64,000 nt of DNA, taken from assembly GCA_030263665.1 (NCBI GenBank), contig SZPK01000012.1, positions 124,001 through 188,000 of the forward strand. Direction: 5' to 3'. The DNA is from Villigracilis sp024434165. Its GTDB lineage: Bacteria; Chloroflexota; Anaerolineae; Anaerolineales; Villigracilaceae. The position numbers and the translations under genes are program-made. Under the pieces are notes generated by a model, which had not been told where the DNA came from, did not search any database, and worked only from the letters and a program-made list of their open reading frames with translations. This document shows positions 40,291-48,635 of the stretch, piece after piece. Every line of letters starts with the position of its first letter. The first letter of the stretch is position 1.

Positions 40291-42048
40291 TTATCCGCCT
40301 CCGAGGGTCCAGTTCCATTTTTTGATGAGTTCGCGCCGCCGCACCGGGTCGGTTGGAAGTTCGAGCGGACGCCCGCGCCCGTCGAAGACGACGCCCAACG
40401 CCCCGCCGCTGACCGGGAAGCTGCCGCCGCGGCCGGGACCGTAGCCTACATCCGCGCCGTGCAGCGTCTGCACGGTTAGTTTTCCGGTTTCGCCGATGGC
40501 AAGCGGCAGGGTCTCGATGGAGCCGTATTTCAACTCCACCTGGGCTTCGGCGCCGTTTTCGTACGTCATCTTTGCACGCAGGATGGGAGTTCCATACCTG
40601 GCGGAGACTACGGGCGAAACGACCGTGCCAACGCTCAGGAACGCCCCGGATTCAAGCACCTGCACCGGCAGGATGTTGTTCTGCGAAGCCGCCGCGCCGA
40701 GAAGCGGCAGGAGGCTGTTCTGGTCGAGGATGACGGTGGTGATGCCCACGGGTTGAATCGTGTCCAGCAGCAGGAGCAAGCCCTGGCCCGGGCGCGAAGC
40801 GTCGTTCAGCGCGCTGCCCCCGGCGAGAATCGGCTCGAAGAGCGGGGTCAAAGCCGGTTTGATCCGGGCTGCGTTCTGCGGAAAATCGCGCCGCGCAGAC
40901 TGCATCGCAAGATAGAGCGCCTGCCTGGCGACCGCCTGGGCGATGACAAGGTCTTCCTTTGTCGCCGCAATGGTCGCGGGATACAGCGATTTGTGATGGA
41001 GATAATCGCGCAGGACGCTGTCTGGAATATCCAGCGGAGACCAGCGCAGGATGTCTTCGAGAGTGGTGTAGTTCAACAGTCCCGTCAGGTTCTCGCCGAT
41101 GCCGAACTGCGGAAAGACCTTGAGGACGGATTTGTTCCGAAAACCCGCCGCGATTACCGAAGCGGATGCGCCCAAATCCACGCTGAGCAAACCTTTTTGC
41201 GAGCCATACACTTTGGAGAGGAAGCGCACCATGCGCCCGGCGGCGTACGCAGTCGGCAGGATATGCCCGCCCGACCACAGGTCGAGCGAATCCACGCCTT
41301 TGAGCTGGCGCTTGCGAATGTTGATGACCATGCGCGCCAGTTCGCGTTCCGCCGGGTCAATGTCCTCGGTATCGAGCGAGGGGCGGATGTTGGGGCTGAA
41401 ATGCAGCGAAGCCGCCAGTGACCCGACCAGCGTTTTGACCTCTTCCTCCATTTTTTCGTTGCCTGCAAACAGCACGGCGGGACGTTTCTCCTGCGGCATG
41501 AGGAAACTGGCAAGCCCGATGGGTTCGAGCAGTTTTTGAATGGAGCGCGATGCGCCTCCGTCTGTGCCGCCGGCGATGACGAACAAATCGGGGCGGTGGC
41601 GCAGGATGCTGTCAATCTGCTGATCCGGCTTGCGCAGGTCGCTCAGCCCGATGGTATCCACGATGCGCGCGTAGGTGGATTCGGTCAGCCGCCGCGCGCT
41701 TTCGAGCGAAACGTCCTTGAGCAGGCCGACGACGACGGTCTTGATGGCGGGTCCCGCCGAGAGTGTGACCACGAGCGCATCCACCCCGGACCCGTTGGAC
41801 TGGCTTGGAATCAGGAGCGCGCGCGAGGAATCGAGCAGGGTCCTGCCCAATATTTTTTGCAGGGCTTCGATGGCGTTGCGCGCGCCTTCAGAGACATCCT
41901 TGAAGGGCGCTTCAGCGGTGCTGGGCGCAACGCCCGACGCCACGAAGCGATATTCGCCTTCGATGACATCGAACAACACTGCGCGCGTATTCGCCGCGCC
42001 GACATCTATGGCAAGGAGGGAGTTACCGGCAACCAGTGAAGAAGGCAT
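40291..42048 (-). CDS. Glutamate mutase L (MutL/GlmL)-like ASKHA ATPase
   Basis: A 585-residue actin-fold ATPase. Phosphate 1 motif: L-L-A-I-D-V-G-A-A-N-T-R-A-V-L-F (about 10-25). Second half: L-L-S-V-D-L-G-A-S-A-S-V-I-A-A-G. Adenosine region: I-L-A-G-G-S-A-L-N. A D-x-F-V-I-A-G-G-T-D-G-G loop is also present. This matches the MutL family named for genes next to glutamate mutase. Neither mutase subunit (S or E) is here, and the neighbours are membrane proteins. A chaperone or switch role for a membrane complex, in the style of PilM or FtsA, is the alternative I favour. Confidence 0.82.
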   Translation of the reverse strand: MPSSLVAGNSLLAIDVGAANTRAVLFDVIEGEYRFVASGVAPSTAEAPFKDVSEGARNAIEALQKILGRTLLDSSRALLIPSQSNGSGVDALVVTLSAGPAIKTVVVGLLKDVSLESARRLTESTYARIVDTIGLSDLRKPDQQIDSILRHRPDLFVIAGGTDGGASRSIQKLLEPIGLASFLMPQEKRPAVLFAGNEKMEEEVKTLVGSLAASLHFSPNIRPSLDTEDIDPAERELARMVINIRKRQLKGVDSLDLWSGGHILPTAYAAGRMVRFLSKVYGSQKGLLSVDLGASASVIAAGFRNKSVLKVFPQFGIGENLTGLLNYTTLEDILRWSPLDIPDSVLRDYLHHKSLYPATIAATKEDLVIAQAVARQALYLAMQSARRDFPQNAARIKPALTPLFEPILAGGSALNDASRPGQGLLLLLDTIQPVGITTVILDQNSLLPLLGAAASQNNILPVQVLESGAFLSVGTVVSPVVSARYGTPILRAKMTYENGAEAQVELKYGSIETLPLAIGETGKLTVQTLHGADVGYGPGRGGSFPVSGGALGVVFDGRGRPLELPTDPVRRRELIKKWNWTLGGG

Positions 42049-42053
42049 GATTC

Positions 42054-42764
42054 CTAAAACCCCAGGGTGGTGCGAAGCAGGGTGATGAAATTGACAAGCG
42101 AGGAAAAGCGTTCGATCAACGCGGTCAGTGCGGCGGCGTACACGCCCGCAAATACCGCGCCCAGGGTAATGCCGATGAAAATGCGCCCGAACCAGGCAAC
42201 GATTTCGATCAAACCAAAGCGGCGCATCGAGCCGTCCGATTTTTGCTGCGCGCCGAAATGGAAGTAGGCAAGCGAAGCGACCGTCCCAAACAAAACGACC
42301 GCGCCGTTACCAAGCACCTCCGCCGCGCCAATGTTCCGCGCGGCGGCAGCCTGCGGGTCGAAAATATTGATGGTCGCCTGCACCTGCGGAATGAGCGTGC
42401 CAAGCAATGCGCCGCCGAGGGTCACTGCCGCACCCGCGCCCACGAGGAATGCCATGGAAGGGCGGGCAAAGCCGGCCATGCGCGGCGAAATCTTCATAAG
42501 GATGAGCGCCGCGCCAATCAACGGAATCAAAACGAGGATTTGATCCGCCAGCGAACCGGAAAAGACGGCGGAAAGCAGTTTATCCCAAAGACGCGGCTTG
42601 AGCGCCTGCCACCAGATCACGGAGCCGATATATCCCGAAGCCGCGCCGACGAAGACGTACACCGCAACACGGAAGAGCGGATTATCCCCGATCAAATAAC
42701 TGAGAATGAGGACGGTGAACAGAAAGCTCAGCACGCCGCTGACGAGGTCGAGACTGACCGCCAT
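42054..42764 (-). CDS. Membrane protein of the MutL-like cluster
   Basis: A 236-residue protein with about six or seven helices (L-D-L-V-S-G-V-L-S-F-L-F-T-V, then W-W-Q-A-L and A-F-L-V-G-A-G-A-A-V-T-L-G-G-A-L-L-G-T). AGGAGGG lies 9 bases upstream of the ATG at 42764, so the longer reading is not used. It sits 5 bp before the MutL-like gene. No known family recognised. It has the look of an integral subunit of whatever complex this operon makes. Confidence 0.65.
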   Translation of the reverse strand: MAVSLDLVSGVLSFLFTVLILSYLIGDNPLFRVAVYVFVGAASGYIGSVIWWQALKPRLWDKLLSAVFSGSLADQILVLIPLIGAALILMKISPRMAGFARPSMAFLVGAGAAVTLGGALLGTLIPQVQATINIFDPQAAAARNIGAAEVLGNGAVVLFGTVASLAYFHFGAQQKSDGSMRRFGLIEIVAWFGRIFIGITLGAVFAGVYAAALTALIERFSSLVNFITLLRTTLGF

Positions 42765-42765
42765 G

Positions 42766-45189
42766 TTACTTCCCTCCTTTTGCCGCGGCGCGCTCTCGCA
42801 GACCCACAATCAGATTCAACAGCCCGCCGCCCAGCACGAGCAGCACGGCAAGCAGCATGCCGAGGCTGAACGCGGGCCAGTACGAGCGCGCCGTTCCGGG
42901 GCGCCCGGCGTTGTACTGCTCGAAGATCGCACCGCCGTACAATCCGGGAATGATGCCGGTCACCTGTCCCGAGTCGTAATACGGCTCGATCATGGGCGCG
43001 GCTTGCGCGCTGGAAACGACGATGAACGGAACCGGCGCGGCGTTGAGCGTTCCCTGCGTCTGTTCGACCCAGGCGCGGGCGGCTTCGGCGTTATCGGTGA
43101 TGAGAATGATCGCAACAAATTGACCGGCAGTCTCCCGGGCAAACGCGCGAATGCCCATCTGCCCGCCGGGCAGGTATCCGAGATTCGAATAGGTAAAACC
43201 GTTGTTGTTGAGATGTTCGGCAAACAGCGGCTGGGCGATGAGCCGTTCCGCCAGCAGGGAGCCGGTCTCATTGGTCGAAACAAAGGTGAAAGCGGGGTGA
43301 CGGAACAGGACCAGCATATCCAGCATGGGCGTTGCAGCGGCTTCCAATTCCGCTGCGCGCGAGGGCTCGTAATCGAATGCCACCAGCACCGGGGCGTTTT
43401 GCGGGATGGGCAGGCTGGCAAACCACGATTGAACGCTCAACACTTCATTCGGCACGAGCCGCGGGGTGGAGAAAAACTGCGGCTGAAGCAGGAGCGCCGC
43501 GAACAATGCAACCGTGATCGCAACCGTGAGGAACCAGCGCAGTCCGCGCGAAGCCCCCAGCGAGGGGAGCGATTCGAGCGGCACCGGCGAGGTCTCCGCA
43601 GCGAGGATCTGCTCCAAAATTTCGGCGTGCGCCACCTGCTCGTCGCTGGTCTGCAATTTGATCGAATACGACTTGGGCTTGCTGGTGGGCGTGAAACCGG
43701 GCGCCGCCGGTAAAACGCCCTGCAAACCTGCCAGCGCGCCGCGCGATTCCAGGGTTTGGTCGCCCGTAAACGAAGGCTGGGAGGAAATCCCGGCAGGCTC
43801 CACCGGGCGCATCGCCTGCACCCAGGCGGGCAGGTCGCTTGGCGCGAGCGCATCTTCATTTGTAATTGGAGTGGGCGCGGGCGCAGAGAAGGTATCCGTA
43901 GGGGGCGGCTCGACCACATTGGAAAGCCAGTCCGGCATTTCGGCGAAGAGGTCGCTTTCCCCGGTCTTGAAATCCGGGGTGAAGGCTGGCGCACTCTCGA
44001 AGGACGCATCGCCTGGTTCCGGCGCGGCTTCCTGGCGGGGGGCGTCCGCTTCCTGGAACGGCTTGAGCCAGTCGGGTGTCTCCGGGGAGGAAGCCGGTTT
44101 GCTCTCCTCCTGTTGTTCTGCGGGCTGGTCGAAAATGGATGATTGCGGCGCGGCGGCTTTCAACCAATCCGGCAGGTCGGCAATAAAAGCGTCCGGGGCG
44201 GGTTCCCCCGGCTGACCTTCGGTGACAAAATGAATGGTGTCTTCACTGGCAAGCCAGGCGGGCACTTCAGGTTCCTGCGTTCCGCCAGATTCCGCCCTCA
44301 ACCATTTTGGAGTCGTATCCTGAGCCGGTTTTTGCGCTTCCGCCGGACTCTTCAACCAATCCGGCATTTCTGCGGGAGGGATGGTCGGCGCTTCGGACGA
44401 GCCCGGAATTGGTTCAAAGAAGAAAGCGGATTCTTCGCCCTGGGGCTTTTCCTGCTGGCTTTCCAAGCCGCGCAGCCAGTCTGGCGTATCGGCAGGCAGA
44501 CTCGCCGGCGCCGCCGGCTCTTCGGGCTTTTCCCCGGCATCTTCCGCCATTTGGCGCAGCCAGTCTGGGGTGTCATCGGCAGGCACGCCCGGAATGGACT
44601 CTTCATGAGCGAGCGGAGGAATTGGCTTGGTCTTTTGCGGCTGCGCCTCACTGCGGAACCAATCTGTCAATTCGTCCTTTTCAGGCTGGGGCTGGGAGGA
44701 CTGCAAATCCGCAAGCCATGAGGGCATTTCTGCCCCTTCTTCGGATTTCTCCTGCGGGAAATCGCCCTTGCCGCCCATTTCCACCCAGCGGACTCCACCG
44801 GTCTCAGTCTTCTCTTCTCTGGAAGGTTTGGGCTGCGCGCCCGTGATGTTGGCAAGCCAGTCTGGGACTTCCTCTTCTTCGTTTGAGTCCGCCTGGGATT
44901 GCAGACCAGCCAGCAGGTCCTGTTGGGAGGCGATGGGTCTGGTCTTCTCCGCCTGCTGCAGAGATTCGCTGCTCTGCGGTTCGGTCTGACGCGCCGCATC
45001 GCGCGCATCCCTCAACCACTGCGGCAGGATGGGTTCCAGTTCGGCGGTCTGTTTCTTCGTGGGAACCTGCCCGGGCTGGATTGAATCCATCCCATCACCG
45101 GTTGCAAGCGGCGACCGGCAGTTGCGGCAAAAGTCGCTGTTCTGCGGGTTATCCGCGCCGCAGACGGGGCATTGAATCATATCCGCCAT
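42766..45189 (-). CDS. Zinc-ribbon protein with about 13 P-x-W-L repeats and two helices
   Basis: An 807-residue protein. An N-terminal zinc ribbon (C7-x2-C10-x10-C21-x2-C24) is followed by ~420 acidic, proline-rich residues. These carry about 13 copies of a short motif P-D-W-L or close variants (L-P-Q-W-L, V-P-D-W-L, M-P-S-W-L, T-P-D-W-L, M-P-D-W-L, L-P-A-W-V), spaced 20-45 residues apart. A helix lies near 555, then an alpha/beta domain of ~200 residues, probably outside, and a final helix near 780. The W-L motifs look like docking sites on a disordered tether. It overlaps the upstream gene by one base. Confidence 0.7.
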   Translation of the reverse strand: MADMIQCPVCGADNPQNSDFCRNCRSPLATGDGMDSIQPGQVPTKKQTAELEPILPQWLRDARDAARQTEPQSSESLQQAEKTRPIASQQDLLAGLQSQADSNEEEEVPDWLANITGAQPKPSREEKTETGGVRWVEMGGKGDFPQEKSEEGAEMPSWLADLQSSQPQPEKDELTDWFRSEAQPQKTKPIPPLAHEESIPGVPADDTPDWLRQMAEDAGEKPEEPAAPASLPADTPDWLRGLESQQEKPQGEESAFFFEPIPGSSEAPTIPPAEMPDWLKSPAEAQKPAQDTTPKWLRAESGGTQEPEVPAWLASEDTIHFVTEGQPGEPAPDAFIADLPDWLKAAAPQSSIFDQPAEQQEESKPASSPETPDWLKPFQEADAPRQEAAPEPGDASFESAPAFTPDFKTGESDLFAEMPDWLSNVVEPPPTDTFSAPAPTPITNEDALAPSDLPAWVQAMRPVEPAGISSQPSFTGDQTLESRGALAGLQGVLPAAPGFTPTSKPKSYSIKLQTSDEQVAHAEILEQILAAETSPVPLESLPSLGASRGLRWFLTVAITVALFAALLLQPQFFSTPRLVPNEVLSVQSWFASLPIPQNAPVLVAFDYEPSRAAELEAAATPMLDMLVLFRHPAFTFVSTNETGSLLAERLIAQPLFAEHLNNNGFTYSNLGYLPGGQMGIRAFARETAGQFVAIILITDNAEAARAWVEQTQGTLNAAPVPFIVVSSAQAAPMIEPYYDSGQVTGIIPGLYGGAIFEQYNAGRPGTARSYWPAFSLGMLLAVLLVLGGGLLNLIVGLRERAAAKGGK

Positions 45190-45800
45190 TATTTACCCCC
45201 GTAAGGACGATCCATCCCGAACAACACGCGCAAGCCGGTGGCAAGTGTGCCGAGCGCCACGCCGATCAAAATTCCGCGCGCGCCGCCCAGCGCCAAAACC
45301 TGGCTCACCCACGGACGGACCAGCGTGCCGATGGCGGGAATCTCTCCAAACGGCAGGGTCACCGAACCGAGGAAGAGCACCACGGCGGTCAGGATGAATA
45401 CGATGCCCATCACGTCCGCACGGCGGCGCAGGAGGCGGATGGCGGCATATAACAGGGAGACGGTCAGCAAGCCCATCAACGCGGCTTCGACCGGCAAAAT
45501 GATTCCATTCAATACGACCTGCATTGCGGCATGGTCCGGGCGCAGGACGACCCCGGCGAAAAAGGTGAGCGCCATGACGAGAACAAGGAGCGCGCTGTAA
45601 ATGCTTCCCTTTTCTCCGCGGCGGACCTTGTCGGTATGCACAACCATCAGGTTGACCAGCCCCACCAGCCCGGCAACGCCGACCAGAATCACCGCCCAGT
45701 TCAGCAGGATGGTTTGAATCAACTGCGCCTGCGGCAGGAAGTAACCAAGCAAAACCAAAACGCCGATGGCAATGGCGATGACCGCCGTAAAGACCCGCAT
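45189..45800 (-). CDS. Membrane protein of the MutL-like cluster
   Basis: A 203-residue protein with about six helices, from M-R-V-F-T-A-V-I-A-I-A-I-G-V-L-V to a final G-I-L-I-G-V-A-L-G-T-L-A-T-G-L. Between helices 2 and 3 there is a conserved-looking basic loop, H-T-D-K-V-R-R-G. Start and stop each overlap the neighbouring genes by one base, so it is clearly part of the operon. I do not recognise a family. Confidence 0.62.
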   Translation of the reverse strand: MRVFTAVIAIAIGVLVLLGYFLPQAQLIQTILLNWAVILVGVAGLVGLVNLMVVHTDKVRRGEKGSIYSALLVLVMALTFFAGVVLRPDHAAMQVVLNGIILPVEAALMGLLTVSLLYAAIRLLRRRADVMGIVFILTAVVLFLGSVTLPFGEIPAIGTLVRPWVSQVLALGGARGILIGVALGTLATGLRVLFGMDRPYGGK

Positions 45801-46531
45801 CAGATCACCCCCACGAATTTCAACGCCGCGCCGCCCAACAACGCAAGGATGACCAGCCAGCGCAGAATATCCTGCAAGGACAGGCTGGCGGTATGGGCGG
45901 GGTCGCTGCCGAGATATGCGCCCGCAGCAAAGAGCTCCTCGCCGATGAGCGCATCCGGCGCACTGACGTAAAGAACTGCCTGCCCGGTCAGGTTGTCGCT
46001 GGCGCCGATTAACGTGACGTGGTCGCGGTCGGAAGACTCGGCGAGCAAACCGGCTTCAGGACCAAAGTGCCCGGTCAGGATGTTGGTGGAGACGCTTTCG
46101 TTCGCCGCAATGTGCATTGCCCCGGCGGCGTAACTGAAAGGAGTCAAGCCGGTGACGCGCCCCGTCGTCGGGACGTATAACTCGTCCACATTGGCGGCTT
46201 GATATCCGGCTTGGATGGTGTCCTGGGTCAACAGACCAAGTGTCGGGTCCCCGGCGGAGGCGACGGAAGGCATGTCGCTGACGGAAGTGCGCTCGGCGAT
46301 GATTCGGAGCATGGCGAGCCCGGCAAAGGCGGAGCCTCCGCGCGCATCCAGCAGGTTGCCGTGCCCGAGGGAGATGTGAAGGCGCTTGCCGTCTTCGATG
46401 CTCAACCCCACCGTGCGAATCAGGCGTGTGAAGGCGGGGATTTCGCGCAGGCGGGCTGGCGATTTTCTTTTGATGAGCGTTAATGCCGCCAGCAGAATGG
46501 CGGCAAGCAGAAGGCTGGACGCGGCGATCAT
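45800..46531 (-). CDS. DUF6754-like protein of the MutL-like cluster
   Basis: A 243-residue protein with a helix at each end (about 2-20 and 220-240) around a soluble alpha/beta domain: L-H-I-S-L-G-H-G-N-L-L-D-A-R-G-G-S-A-F-A-G-L, then R-T-S-V-S-D-M-P and D-P-T-L-G-L-L-T-Q-D-T. The domain resembles what is called DUF6754 in this phylum, but I name it from memory. A paired anchor at both ends suggests an external domain clamped to the membrane. Function unknown. Confidence 0.6.
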   Translation of the reverse strand: MIAASSLLLAAILLAALTLIKRKSPARLREIPAFTRLIRTVGLSIEDGKRLHISLGHGNLLDARGGSAFAGLAMLRIIAERTSVSDMPSVASAGDPTLGLLTQDTIQAGYQAANVDELYVPTTGRVTGLTPFSYAAGAMHIAANESVSTNILTGHFGPEAGLLAESSDRDHVTLIGASDNLTGQAVLYVSAPDALIGEELFAAGAYLGSDPAHTASLSLQDILRWLVILALLGGAALKFVGVI

Positions 46532-46773
46532 GACCCTGCTCCTTCGCGGGCAAGGAAGGAGGCAAACGCCTGCGCTTCCGTTTCGTCTTCCAACATTTCG
46601 GCAATTGCGGTCAGTTGGCCGCTTTTGATGAACCCGCCGCTAAAATAAATCGCCTGCGCTCCAAGCAGGGCGAAAGGACTTCCTGCTTCAAGAAACGAGG
46701 CGACCAGAACGTGAAGTTGATATCGGCGCAAGGACGCAGCCCAGCGATGCCAGAATTCGCGCGATGACTTCAT
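46528..46773 (-). CDS. Small protein, first gene of the MutL-like cluster
   Basis: An 81-residue protein: M-K-S-S-R-E-F-W-H-R-W, a moderately hydrophobic middle (L-H-V-L-V-A-S-F-L-E and F-A-L-L-G-A-Q-A-I-Y-F-S-G-G-F), and an acidic helix at the end. Its stop overlaps the next start by 4 bases. The start codon lies 10 bases behind an extended -10 box, so the transcript has almost no leader. No family recognised. Confidence 0.6.
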   Translation of the reverse strand: MKSSREFWHRWAASLRRYQLHVLVASFLEAGSPFALLGAQAIYFSGGFIKSGQLTAIAEMLEDETEAQAFASFLAREGAGS

Positions 46774-46783
46774 AGTTACGGAG

Positions 46784-46792
46784 AGTATAGCA
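46784..46792 (-). promoter_or_regulatory. Extended -10 promoter of the MutL-like operon
   Basis: The minus strand reads TGC-TATACT, an extended -10 box, 10 bases before the ATG at 46773. There is no recognisable -35 box, as expected for this class. Confidence 0.6.
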
Positions 46793-46844
46793 TAATTTTA
46801 TTCCCGCCCCTTGCGCCTCTCATGGTGGAATGATTGCAGTTTAT

Positions 46845-46875
46845 GACCCGAAAGGTTTGGGAAACCTCCCGGGTC
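46845..46875. repeat. Hairpin of the GACCC(N)AAGGTTT family at the glgC end
   Basis: GACCCG-a-AGGTTT and AAACCT-c-CGGGTC pair around GGG just behind the glgC stop. The same arms, in perfect form, build the element at 56255-56327. It can end the glgC transcript, although the T tract is missing. Confidence 0.65.
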
Positions 46876-46883
46876 CGATACGT

Positions 46884-48131
46884 TCATGGGGCGATCACCG
46901 TGCCGGGCTGAATCTCGGCATCCTTGGGGATGATGACGATTCCGTCGCGCACGTACCAGTTTCGATTGTCAATATCCGTGTTGCGCGGGAAGGGACGGAT
47001 GGTGACGTTCTCGCCGATGCGGGCGTTCTTATCCAGAATCGCGCCTTCGATGTGGCTGTTCGCGCCGATGCCAATGGGCAGCCCGCCCCAGTCGCGTTCG
47101 TAATAATCCGCACCCATTACGATGCTGTCCTTGATGACGCATCCCGCCGCGATCTGACTGCGAATGCCGATGATGGAGTGCGTGATCTCCGACCGGAGGA
47201 TGCGGCTTCCTTCCGCAATCAGTACATCCTTCAGATGGCAAGCCTCCACGATGGAGGCGGGCAGGTAGCGTGTGTCGGTGTAGATGGGGAGTTTCGCATC
47301 GTAGAAATCGAAGGGCGAATCGGGTTTGGTAAGCATGAGGTTGGTTTCGTAGAACGAGCGGATGGTCCCGATATCCTGCCAGTAGCCGTCGAAGTCGAAA
47401 CCATAGACCGCGTGCGATTTGATCGCCTGCGGGATGATGTCGCTGCCGAAATCGTCGTAGTCGGGATAATTCATCAGGTATTCGACCAGCACCCTCGTGT
47501 TGAACATATAAATGCCCATCGAGCCGAGGAAGGGACGCGCCGGGTCGTCGCGGCTGACGAATTGTTTTTGGACTTCCGGGTCCTTGGGCTTTTCGACGAA
47601 ATCCGAGATTTTGCCGTTCGCTTCGCGCTTCAGGATACCAAAGCGGCTTGCTTCCTCCCTGGCAACGGGCTGCACGGCGACGGTGATATCCGCCTTGCTG
47701 TCCCAATGACATTCCGCCATCGCCTTGTAGTCCATGCGGTAGAGATGGTCGCCCGCCAGAATCAGGATATATTTGGCTCCGGTGGCTTGAATCTCCAGCA
47801 GCTGTTTGCGGACGGCGTCCGCCGTGCCTTGATACCAGTCTGCGCTTTCAATGGTCTGCTCCGCCGCCCAGATCTGCACCCAGCCCTGATGGAACGAGTC
47901 GAAGTTATAGGTGCGGGTGATGTGGCGGTGGAGGGAGACGGAGTTGAACTGCGTCAGGATGGCGATGCGGTAAATTTCCGAGTTGATGCAATTGCTGATG
48001 GGGATGTCAATGAGGCGGTACTTTCCAGCGATCGGCACGGCAGGTTTGGAGCGCATCTGTGTCAGCGGATACAGGCGCGCACCGCGTCCACCCCCCAAGA
48101 TAACTGCCAGGATTTCGTTGAAAGTCGGCAT
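46884..48131 (-). CDS. glgC: Glucose-1-phosphate adenylyltransferase
   Basis: A 415-residue nucleotidyltransferase that makes ADP-glucose for glycogen. The start A-V-I-L-G-G-G-R-G-A-R-L-Y-P-L-T and the segment R-S-K-P-A-V-P-I-A-G-K-Y-R-L-I-D-I-P are the pyrophosphorylase signature. G-T-A-D-A-V-R and A-G-D-H-L-Y-R-M-D-Y follow, and the C-terminal half has left-handed beta-helix repeats. AGGAGAC lies 8 bases before the ATG. A 34-residue membrane peptide gene lies 48 bp upstream on the same transcript. No other glg gene is adjacent. Confidence 0.95.
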   Translation of the reverse strand: MPTFNEILAVILGGGRGARLYPLTQMRSKPAVPIAGKYRLIDIPISNCINSEIYRIAILTQFNSVSLHRHITRTYNFDSFHQGWVQIWAAEQTIESADWYQGTADAVRKQLLEIQATGAKYILILAGDHLYRMDYKAMAECHWDSKADITVAVQPVAREEASRFGILKREANGKISDFVEKPKDPEVQKQFVSRDDPARPFLGSMGIYMFNTRVLVEYLMNYPDYDDFGSDIIPQAIKSHAVYGFDFDGYWQDIGTIRSFYETNLMLTKPDSPFDFYDAKLPIYTDTRYLPASIVEACHLKDVLIAEGSRILRSEITHSIIGIRSQIAAGCVIKDSIVMGADYYERDWGGLPIGIGANSHIEGAILDKNARIGENVTIRPFPRNTDIDNRNWYVRDGIVIIPKDAEIQPGTVIAP

Positions 48132-48179
48132 AATCAGTCTCCTGGAATTTTTGACCCGATGGAACCGGCGGAATGATGC

Positions 48180-48284
48180 CTATTTTACACCCATCATCCG
48201 GCGAATGTGGTGGACAATGTAAACAACCGGGTACGCCAGCAGGATGAGGAGGTCAATGAGCATGAAGAACAGATAGAGTTTCAT
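48180..48284 (-). CDS. 34-residue membrane peptide upstream of glgC
   Basis: A short frame with GGAGG 9 bases before the ATG. The peptide begins M-K-L-Y-L-F-F-M-L-I-D-L-L-I-L-L-A-Y and ends in a basic tail H-H-I-R-R-M-M-G-V-K, a single-pass helix with a positive cytoplasmic end. It lies between a good promoter and glgC. It could be a genuine small membrane protein or a leader peptide that couples translation to glgC. Too short for normal gene finding. Confidence 0.6.
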   Translation of the reverse strand: MKLYLFFMLIDLLILLAYPVVYIVHHIRRMMGVK

Positions 48285-48367
48285 GGTGGAAGCCTCCGTA
48301 TATGAGCAGCAAATAAGAATCCTGTAACGATATACGTCTTTCAGGCTTTTTTGTTTTCCTTGTTTTC

Positions 48368-48396
48368 ATTCTACAGGCTTCGATACCCCAAGTCAA
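48368..48396 (-). promoter_or_regulatory. Promoter of the small peptide-glgC unit
   Basis: On the minus strand, TTGACT (48391-48396) and TAGAAT (48368-48373) are separated by exactly 17 bp. The leader before the small peptide is about 80 bases. Confidence 0.75.
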
Positions 48397-48415
48397 CATA
48401 CGGGGGCGCCGTGTT

Positions 48416-48448
48416 TACAAAAATCAAACGTCCTCCGCTCGGAGGACG
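48416..48448 (-). terminator. Terminator of tRNA-Leu
   Basis: A perfect 8-bp stem, CGTCCTCC/GGAGGACG, with a 4-base loop. Followed on the minus strand by TTTGATTTTTG. Confidence 0.8.
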
Positions 48449-48451
48449 CCA

Positions 48452-48479
48452 TTGGGTCGGGATTTCTGTAAGGTATAAT
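48452..48479 (+). promoter_or_regulatory. Possible + strand promoter facing ychF
   Basis: TTGGGT (48452-48457) and TATAAT (48474-48479) are 16 bp apart. The transcript would run antisense through tRNA-Leu before reaching ychF, so it may be a chance match. Confidence 0.3.
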
Positions 48480-48486
48480 CCCGCTG

Positions 48487-48569
48487 TGCCGAAGGAGGGA
48501 ATCGAACCCTCATTCCCGTAGGGAACACGATTTTGAGTCGTGCGCGTCTGCCTATTCCGCCACTTCGGC
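48487..48569 (-). tRNA. tRNA-Leu (anticodon CAA)
   Basis: An 83-nt class II tRNA: acceptor GCCGAAG/CTTCGGC, anticodon stem CACGA/TCGTG with the loop CTCAAAA (CAA, reads TTG), a long variable arm (TTCCC-tac-GGGAA), T arm GAGGG-TTCGATT-CCCTC and discriminator A. CCA is not encoded. Confidence 0.95.
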
Positions 48570-48607
48570 TTGCAGGGCTTGCTGCCAACCTGCCCTGTGC
48601 GAACGCA

Positions 48608-48635
48608 AGTATACCACTCAAAATGAACGGCGCAA
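48608..48635 (-). promoter_or_regulatory. Promoter of tRNA-Leu
   Basis: Minus strand TATACT (48608-48613) with TTGCGC (48630-48635), 16 bp apart. The -35 box lies inside the left arm of the long palindrome at 48628-48671. Confidence 0.55.

Noticed and set aside
39233..46773. Glutamate mutase (methylaspartate) fermentation operon
   Set aside because: Despite the MutL-like protein, no B12-binding S subunit or E subunit is encoded here; neighbours are membrane proteins.
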